Shown in pieces: positions 58,621 through 64,000 of a stretch of DNA of 64,000 nucleotides. The notes beneath the pieces were generated by a model. The model searched no databases. It was not told the origin of the DNA and saw only the letters and a list, made by a program, of their open reading frames with translations. Position 1 is the stretch's first letter. Each line of letters opens with the position of its first letter. This stretch comes from Mycobacterium yunnanensis (lineage in GTDB: Bacteria; Actinomycetota; Actinomycetes; Mycobacteriales; Mycobacteriaceae): positions 186,001-250,000 of the forward strand of contig NZ_JACKVK010000009.1 in the NCBI RefSeq assembly GCF_025823185.1, in the 5' to 3' direction. Position numbers and translations under genes: made by a program.

Positions 58621-60341
58621 CCGAGTTCCTGGTGGGCCAGACCTGGCAGGACCTCCTGGCCCGCCCCAGCTTCATCGAACTCGACGCGGTCGGCCGGGCC
58701 GGCGCCTTGCTGGACCCCGGTTCGGTACGGGTGCTCGCGGGCCCGTTCGACCGCATCGAATCCCCGTGGCTGGAACCGCAGGGCATCACCCCGCAAGCCG
58801 ACGACGGCACGGTGATCGCCAGGGGCACCGTCGACGGGCGTCCCGTCGTCGTCGCGGCCATCGAGCAGGGCTTCCTCGGTGGCGGCACCGGTGAGGTGTC
58901 GGGCGCCAAGATCTCCCAGGCGCTCCTGTTGGCGGCCGCGGACTCGCGGGCGGGCACCCCGACCGCGGCGGTCATCCTCTTCGAGACCGGTGGCGTGCGT
59001 CTGCAGGAAGCCAACCTCGGCCTCAACGCCGTCGCCGAGATCTGTTCGGCCGTACTCGACCTGCGCCCCCACGCTCCGGTCATCGGCGTGGTGGCCGGAA
59101 CGGTCGGATCGTTCGGCGGCATGAGCATCGCCGCGGGGCTGTGTACCCGGCTGATCGTCACGCCACAGGCGAGGATCGGGCTCAACGGGCCGGCCGTCAT
59201 CGAGCAGGAGGGCGGCGTCGACGAGTTCGACTCCCGCGACCACGCGCTCATCTGGGCGGTCGACGGGGGCGGGCAACGGCACGCCACCGGGCTGGCCGAC
59301 GTGCTGGTCCCCGACGCCTCGAACCTGTTGCGCGCCGCGGTGGTCGACGCGATCCACGCCGGGGTGCCGGAGCCTGGCCGGCATCGCAGTGAGCGGCTCG
59401 ACGTCTTGGCGTCGCGGCTGGCCGTCTACGACCCCGCGAGCTCGCCCCGCCCAGCCGATCTGCCCACCTTGTGGGGCAGGTCCTACGAATCCGTTCCCGC
59501 ACCGGAGCAGCCGGTCGTCACCCCGGTCGCGGAACCTCCCGTCACGCGGGGCCGGACCTGGCTGGGTGCGCTGAGCGGCGGTGTGACGGTCGAGTCGGTC
59601 ATCCCGTCGGTCCTGTCGGCGACGACGACCGACGCGCGGTATCTCGCGGTGGTGCCCGACCCGGCCAACCGGTTCTACCGCGCCCGCGAGGGGCAGGTCG
59701 GCCTGACCGAGTCCCTCGCGCTGGCCGAGGCCGTTCGCGAGGTAGTCGAGGCCGACCGCGCGACGGAGTCCAAGCGCGCCATCGTCGCCGTCGTCGATTT
59801 GCCCAGCCAGGCGTACGGGCGCTACGAGGAGATGGCGGGCTTGCATCAGGCGATGGCCACCGCCACCGACGCCTACCACGCGGCGCGCGTCGCCGGTCAT
59901 CCCGTCGTCGCCGTCGTCGTCGGCACCGCCCTGTCCGGCGGATTCCTCACCCACGGTCTGGAGGCCAGTCAGATTCTGGCGCTGAACGATCCGGGTGTGG
60001 AGATCCATGCCATGCACCAGGCGGCCGCGGCCCGCATCACCCTGCGCACGGTCGACGAGCTGAACGATCTGGCGAAGACGATCATCCCCATGAGCTACGA
60101 CGTCGAGGACTGGGCGAGACTCGGCTTCTGCGACGGCTTGCTGACGGTCTCCGACGCCGACGACCCCACGCCGAAGGACGTCGAAGCCGTGCGCGGCGCG
60201 ATCGAGGCGGCGATCGACCGAGCCAGGGTCGGGCCGCGTGATTTGTCGAACCGACTCGACTCCGAGGCGGCCACGGCCACCCGTCACGCCTCCCGCCAGA
60301 TCCGGGAAGCCCTTGCCCGGCAATGGAATGCGGACACCTGA
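58617..60341 (+). CDS. mdcDE: Fused malonate decarboxylase beta-gamma subunit (MdcD-MdcE)
   Basis: A 574-residue fusion. Residues about 1-290 are the beta (MdcD) carboxyltransferase-fold part ('ARGTVDGRPVVVAAIEQGFLGGGTGEVSGAKI', 'VGSFGGMSIAAGLCTRLIVT', 'GLNGPAVIEQEGGVDEFDSRDHALIW'). Residues about 320-574 are the gamma (MdcE) part ('KRAIVAVVDLPSQAYGRYEEMAGLHQAMATATDAYHAARVAGHPVVAVVVGTALSGGFLTHGLEASQILAL'). Together they decarboxylate malonyl-ACP to acetyl-ACP. In many proteobacteria these are two genes. It overlaps the mdcG start by 14 bp. Confidence 0.92.
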   Translation: MTEFLVGQTWQDLLARPSFIELDAVGRAGALLDPGSVRVLAGPFDRIESPWLEPQGITPQADDGTVIARGTVDGRPVVVAAIEQGFLGGGTGEVSGAKISQALLLAAADSRAGTPTAAVILFETGGVRLQEANLGLNAVAEICSAVLDLRPHAPVIGVVAGTVGSFGGMSIAAGLCTRLIVTPQARIGLNGPAVIEQEGGVDEFDSRDHALIWAVDGGGQRHATGLADVLVPDASNLLRAAVVDAIHAGVPEPGRHRSERLDVLASRLAVYDPASSPRPADLPTLWGRSYESVPAPEQPVVTPVAEPPVTRGRTWLGALSGGVTVESVIPSVLSATTTDARYLAVVPDPANRFYRAREGQVGLTESLALAEAVREVVEADRATESKRAIVAVVDLPSQAYGRYEEMAGLHQAMATATDAYHAARVAGHPVVAVVVGTALSGGFLTHGLEASQILALNDPGVEIHAMHQAAAARITLRTVDELNDLAKTIIPMSYDVEDWARLGFCDGLLTVSDADDPTPKDVEAVRGAIEAAIDRARVGPRDLSNRLDSEAATATRHASRQIREALARQWNADT

Positions 60342-60957
60342 CGTGTTCCTTGCCCGTCCGCACGCCCGTCCGCACGACTTGCTGCGGGTCGACGATCCCG
60401 AGGCACTGTCGTGCGACGCGCCGGCGTGGGTCGCGGACGCGCTGGCCCGGACACCATGGGTCGTGGTGCGGCGCGACCGGACTCCCGACGGCGTCGTCCC
60501 CGTCGGGGTGCGCGGCAGCGAACGTTCCCAGCGCCACGGCACCGTCGTCGCGGTGGACGACGTCGTCGCCACGGTGTCGCCCGAAGCGCTAGTGGTCGTC
60601 ACCGGCCGTGAGCTGCCGGCGATCCGGGCGCTACGCCAACTCCGGCCGTTGCTCGCCGAGTTCGGGTGGCCGTGGGGACCGACGGGCAGTGTCGGCTTCG
60701 AACTGGCGACAGGGCACCCGACGGTCACGCCCGACAGCGACCTCGACCTGCTGGTCCGCGTGTCCGACGTCCGGCGCGCGCTGCCCGCCCTGGAAACACT
60801 GGCCGGCGCCGTCGTCTCGGCCCAGTGCCGGGTGGACTGTCAGGTCGAAACACCCGACGGCGCTGCGGCACTCGCCGAATTGGTCGGTGACGGGCCAGAA
60901 GTGTTGGTACGCACCGACGAGGGGCCCCGCCTGGTCGACCGCGGCGCCATCCGATGA
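60328..60957 (+). CDS. mdcG: Phosphoribosyl-dephospho-CoA transferase (holo-ACP synthase)
   Basis: A 209-residue nucleotidyltransferase-type enzyme that loads the prosthetic group onto MdcC. The catalytic motif is 'PTGSVGFELATGHPTVTPDSDLDLLVRV' (G-S..D-D-L-D-L-L). N-terminal 'RPHDLLRV' is typical. ATG 60328 lies inside the end of mdcDE; GTG 60343 just after that stop is an alternative. Confidence 0.9.
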   Translation: MRTPDVFLARPHARPHDLLRVDDPEALSCDAPAWVADALARTPWVVVRRDRTPDGVVPVGVRGSERSQRHGTVVAVDDVVATVSPEALVVVTGRELPAIRALRQLRPLLAEFGWPWGPTGSVGFELATGHPTVTPDSDLDLLVRVSDVRRALPALETLAGAVVSAQCRVDCQVETPDGAAALAELVGDGPEVLVRTDEGPRLVDRGAIR

Positions 60958-61868
60958 GCGTCGCCCTGCTGTTCCCGGGCCAGGGCTCCCAATACCCCCA
61001 CATGCTGCGCGACCTGCCGACCAGTCCCGCAGTCACCGTCGTCCTCGACGAATCCGATTGGTCGATCGAGGATCTCGATTCGGCCGACGGGTTGGCCAGC
61101 ACGGTCGACGTCCAGATCGCCCTGCTGATCGCCGGTGTCGCGAGTGCCCGGGCATTCGTCGACGAGCATGGCCTGACCCCCGAGTTCGTCGCAGGACACT
61201 CGGTGGGCGCCTTCGCCGCGGCGGTCACCGCGGGTGTCCTCACCCTCGCCGAGGCGCTGGCCGCCGTCGAGCTGCGGGGCAGATCGATGGAACAAGCGTG
61301 CGCACAGGGTGATTGGGGCATGGCCGCGGTGCGTGGCCTGCCGACCAGAGCTGCCGCCGAACTGGTTCGTCGGGTGGCCACCGCCGACGATCCGCTATGG
61401 GTGGCCAACGTCAACGGTGCCACCCAGACGGTGGTGAGCGGCACCGGTGCGGCGCTGGACCGAGCCGCCGACGCCGCCCGTGACGCCGGTGCCCAGAGCT
61501 GTGAGCGCCTCGACGTCGCGGTCGCGTCGCACTGCCCACTTCAACAGGCCACCGCAGACCTGATGGCAGCACACCTGGCTCGCCTGCCGCGGCGTCGAGC
61601 GACCCGTCGCTACCTGACCAACACCACGGGTCGGGTCACGACGTCGGCCGAGGTGGTCCTCGACGATCTGGCGCAGTCGGTGGCGCGCCCCGTGCAATGG
61701 TACGACGGCACCAGGCTGCTCGGTGAGCTCGGAGTCACGGCCGCCGTGGAAACCGCGCCGGGCCACGTGCTGACGCGGCTGCTCGCCTCGGCCGTGCCGT
61801 CGATCCGCGCCGTCTCGGTGACCGACGACGGCTTCGAAACGTGTGCTCGCCTGGCGATGCGAGAATGA
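60954..61868 (+). CDS. mdcH: Malonyl-CoA:ACP transacylase of malonate decarboxylase
   Basis: A 304-residue FabD-like acyltransferase. 'VALLFPGQGSQYPHML', nucleophile Ser in 'EFVAGHSVGAFAAAV', Arg in 'AVELRGRSMEQA' and the His in 'VASHCPLQQATADLMAAHL'. MdcH primes the carrier with malonyl. ATG overlaps the mdcG stop by 4 bp. The next gene, ligC, starts only 4 bp after its stop. Confidence 0.93.
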   Translation: MSVALLFPGQGSQYPHMLRDLPTSPAVTVVLDESDWSIEDLDSADGLASTVDVQIALLIAGVASARAFVDEHGLTPEFVAGHSVGAFAAAVTAGVLTLAEALAAVELRGRSMEQACAQGDWGMAAVRGLPTRAAAELVRRVATADDPLWVANVNGATQTVVSGTGAALDRAADAARDAGAQSCERLDVAVASHCPLQQATADLMAAHLARLPRRRATRRYLTNTTGRVTTSAEVVLDDLAQSVARPVQWYDGTRLLGELGVTAAVETAPGHVLTRLLASAVPSIRAVSVTDDGFETCARLAMRE

Positions 61869-61872
61869 CGGC

Positions 61873-62940
61873 GTGACACTGCCCGTCCTGCCGCCGGTGC
61901 GCCCGATGCTCTCCAAGGCGGTGCCGGTCATCCCCGACGGCGGGTCGTACGAGCCCAAGTGGGACGGCTTTCGCTCCATCTGGTTCAAGGACAGCGACGA
62001 CGTCGTCTTCGGCAGCCGCAACGAGCGACCGCTGACGCGGTACTTCCCCGAACTGGTCGACGCGGCGGTCGCCGAGTTGCCCGACCGCTGCGTCGTCGAC
62101 GGGGAGATCGTCATCGCCACCGAACGCGGTCTGGACTTCGACGCGCTCCAGCTGCGGATGCATCCAGCGGCGTCACGGGTGCGGCTGCTCGCCGAGCAGA
62201 CGCCCGCCTCCTTCATCGCCTTCGACTTGCTGGCCCTCGGCGACGACGACTACACGGGGCGGCCGTTCACCGAGCGGCGCGCCGCCCTGGTGGACGCGGT
62301 GGCCGACTGCCGCCCGCCGATCCACCTCACCCCGGCCACCACCGACGTCGACGAGGCCCGCCGGTGGTTCGACGACTTCGAGGGGGCCGGGCTCGACGGC
62401 GTGATCGCCAAACCACTCGACGGGACGTATCAGCCGGACAAGCGGACGATGTTCAAGGTCAAGCATCAGCGCACGGCGGACTGCGTCGTCGCGGGCTACC
62501 GCCTGCACAAGTCAGGGGACGACGCCATCGGCTCGCTGATGTTGGGGCTCTACCGCGACGATGGCACCTTGGCGTCGGTCGGGGTGATCGGGGCGTTTCC
62601 GATGGCCACGCGCCGGACGCTGTTCACCGAATTGCAGCCGCTGGTAACCACATTCGAGGGTCACCCCTGGAACTGGGGCGGCCAAGACACCCCGCCGGCG
62701 TCGGTGCGCAACGCCGGCTCGCGGTGGAACGCGGGCAAGAGCCTGTCGTTCGTACCGCTACGACCCGAACGCGTCGTCGAGGTGCGCTACGACCACATGG
62801 AGGGCGACCGGTTTCGCCACCTCCCCCAGTTCAACCGCTGGCGGCCCGACCGCGATCCCCGCAGCTGCACCTACGACCAGCTCGAGGTCCCGGCGATCTT
62901 CGACCTGCGCGACATCATTCCGGGGCTGGGCGGGCGCTGA
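61873..62940 (+). CDS. ligC: ATP-dependent DNA ligase C (second copy)
   Basis: A 355-residue ligase, clearly paralogous to the one at 51069. Motif I 'YEPKWDGFRSIWF', motif III 'CVVDGEIVIA', motif IV 'EGAGLDGVIAKPLDG', motif V 'MFKVKHQRTADCVVAGYR', then the OB domain. GTG 61873 lies 4 bp after mdcH, so it could be read through from the mdc operon. M. smegmatis also has two LigC enzymes, but much closer together as I recall. Confidence 0.92.
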   Translation: MTLPVLPPVRPMLSKAVPVIPDGGSYEPKWDGFRSIWFKDSDDVVFGSRNERPLTRYFPELVDAAVAELPDRCVVDGEIVIATERGLDFDALQLRMHPAASRVRLLAEQTPASFIAFDLLALGDDDYTGRPFTERRAALVDAVADCRPPIHLTPATTDVDEARRWFDDFEGAGLDGVIAKPLDGTYQPDKRTMFKVKHQRTADCVVAGYRLHKSGDDAIGSLMLGLYRDDGTLASVGVIGAFPMATRRTLFTELQPLVTTFEGHPWNWGGQDTPPASVRNAGSRWNAGKSLSFVPLRPERVVEVRYDHMEGDRFRHLPQFNRWRPDRDPRSCTYDQLEVPAIFDLRDIIPGLGGR

Positions 62941-62983
62941 GATTCGTGCACGTGGGGCCCGACGACGGTGGAATGATCGAACG

Positions 62984-63373
62984 ATGAAGACGACGTCCCT
63001 GGCAGCCGCGGTCACCCTCGGCGCCGCACTGCTGCTGACCGCCCCGGGTACCGCCTCGGCCTCGGTGCCCGTCGTGTTCGAGTTGACGGGCACGTTCGCC
63101 GACGGCGTCCAGGTGTCCTACTTCGGCGCCAACGACGAACCGATCGTCGCGGTCGCCGGGTTGCCGTGGTCGACGGCCTACGACTACGACGGCAGTGCCC
63201 GCTCGCTGGTGTTCACCGGCATCCACCCGGGCGGCGACCCGGGGACGGTGACCTGCAAGGTGTCCATCGGCGGCAAGACGCTGGTCTCCCACACCAACAA
63301 CGCACCCAGTGCCGCGGGCGTCGGGGCGTACTGCAACGTCGTCGACCTCGGTTCGGGGTACCGGGGCAACTAG
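62984..63373 (+). CDS. Secreted MmpS-like protein without membrane anchor
   Basis: A 129-residue exported protein. A cleavable signal 'TTSLAAAVTLGAALLLTAPGTASAS' is followed by a beta-sandwich that resembles the outer domain of MmpS proteins: 'VVFELTGTFADGVQVSYFGANDEPIVAVAGLPWSTAYDY', then 'GDPGTVTCKVSIGGKTLVSHTNNAPSAAGVGAYC', whose two Cys are spaced as in MmpS. MmpS proteins assist MmpL lipid exporters; no mmpL is nearby. It converges on the reactivase gene with a 3-bp overlap. Confidence 0.72.
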   Translation: MKTTSLAAAVTLGAALLLTAPGTASASVPVVFELTGTFADGVQVSYFGANDEPIVAVAGLPWSTAYDYDGSARSLVFTGIHPGGDPGTVTCKVSIGGKTLVSHTNNAPSAAGVGAYCNVVDLGSGYRGN

Positions 63374-64000
63374 GCCTGCGCGTACAGGTGCACGAGCCCC
63401 GAGGCCACCGCGAAGCGCGGTCCGTGCTGGGCGTCGACGTTGGCCCTTCCCACCACCGTCGACGTGGTGCGTAGGGCCTCGGAGACGGTGCGCAGCAGTT
63501 CGTCGTCGAGCGCTCCGCCGCCGGCCAGCACCAGTGCGGGCGGCGGCTCGTCGAACGCCCGAAGACAGCGAACGATGTTGGCCGCCACGGTCTCCTGCTT
63601 CACGGCCAATCGCAGGCTGCGCCATTCCTCGGCGGCGAGCTTGTGGGAGAACGGCACCAGACCCGCGCTGCCACGGGTGCACAGCCGGCCGATCGCGTCC
63701 GCGGGCGCTGGGCTGTCGAGGAACAGCCGGCGGCCGTCTTCCTCGTGGGCCACGTGCGGACCTTCGACCCGTAGGGCCGGCGTCCGCTTGACCCGTTCGG
63801 CCAGTGCGCGGGGAATGCCGAGCACCCTGGCCACCGCCGTCGTGATGGCCTCACCCGCGCCGGCGGCCGTCACCTCCCGGTCGTCGCCGATGAGATCGAC
63901 TGTGCCGCCGCCGATGTCGCAGACGACGGTGCCAGGCGGCAATCCCGGGGTGGTACGTGCCCCCACGGCGGCGGCCGCGGGCTCCCCGGCGACGGTTCGG
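63370..64000 (-). CDS. Diol-dehydratase-reactivase-like ATPase, C-terminal part (cut by window)
   Basis: The minus-strand frame is open to the window edge, giving 209 residues of the C-terminal part of an actin-fold ATPase. Segments: 'TVAGEPAAAAVGARTTPG', 'GTVVCDIGGGTVDLIGDDREVTAAGAGEAITTAVARVLG', 'ALVLAGGGALDDELLRTVSEAL', 'RFAVASGLVHLYAQA'. This fits the large subunit of diol/glycerol dehydratase reactivases (DdrA-like), which swap damaged cobalamin. The dehydratase itself would be further right. The start is outside the window. Confidence 0.8.
   Translation of the reverse strand, partial: RTVAGEPAAAAVGARTTPGLPPGTVVCDIGGGTVDLIGDDREVTAAGAGEAITTAVARVLGIPRALAERVKRTPALRVEGPHVAHEEDGRRLFLDSPAPADAIGRLCTRGSAGLVPFSHKLAAEEWRSLRLAVKQETVAANIVRCLRAFDEPPPALVLAGGGALDDELLRTVSEALRTTSTVVGRANVDAQHGPRFAVASGLVHLYAQA

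Overview
The window reads as chromosome from a rapidly growing mycobacterium (Mycolicibacterium type). It is GC-rich, uses many GTG starts, and has complete ergothioneine (egtABCDE), mycofactocin (mftABCD, mftM) and MurT/GatD gene sets. From about 15 to 52 kb the gene order follows, with insertions, what I recall of M. tuberculosis Rv3700c-Rv3731. All assignments come from reading the sequence and from memory of the families; no search was run.

Layout. 0-4.2 kb: end of an aldo/keto reductase, a small secreted protein, two SAM methyltransferases, a DUF2256 mini-protein and a GCS2-type ligase. 4.2-15.3 kb: an alcohol-oxidation island. mftABCD (minus strand) makes the mycofactocin core, and divergent mftM is a mycofactocin methyltransferase. 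Next comes a minus-strand operon running mdo (nicotinoprotein methanol dehydrogenase), MoxR ATPase, VWA protein, iron-type ADH, sensor kinase, LuxR-type response regulator. mftE, mftF and mftR are not here. 15.4-20.8 kb: egtABCDE, with translationally coupled junctions. 20.9-31.6 kb: envelope and secreted proteins, Ohr, catalase, asd, lysC, a nitroreductase and an ammonium transporter. 31.7-36.7 kb: leuA behind a leucine leader peptide and attenuator, a DnaQ-like exonuclease, murT and gatD. 36.8-46.9 kb: an AbiEi/DUF559-like protein, recR, ybaB, a cell-wall amidase, a flavoprotein plus CFA-synthase-like pair, dnaX, aspartate aminotransferase, SRP RNA and tRNA-Ser(GGA). 46.9-52.1 kb: a membrane protein, an HtrA-like protease, a dienelactone-hydrolase-like protein, Prim-PolC and LigC. 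52.2-55.7 kb: a TPP riboswitch and a ykoEDC-type ECF transporter. 55.8-61.9 kb: a malonate decarboxylase operon (mdcA, B, C, a D-E fusion, G, H), with a second LigC directly behind it. The right edge holds an MmpS-like secreted protein and a truncated diol-dehydratase-reactivase-like gene.

How it fits together. Mycofactocin is the electron acceptor for nicotinoprotein alcohol dehydrogenases such as Mdo, so cofactor genes, dehydrogenase and a two-component regulator sit together. Two control regions in this island share an inverted repeat with GGGCAG and CTGCCC arms (mftA/mftM intergenic and mdo upstream), which suggests one regulator for both. Other regulatory elements read directly from the DNA are the leuA attenuator, the TPP riboswitch, a palindrome before mdcA, and a set of TANNNT -10 boxes 6-8 nt before start codons that predict leaderless mRNAs.
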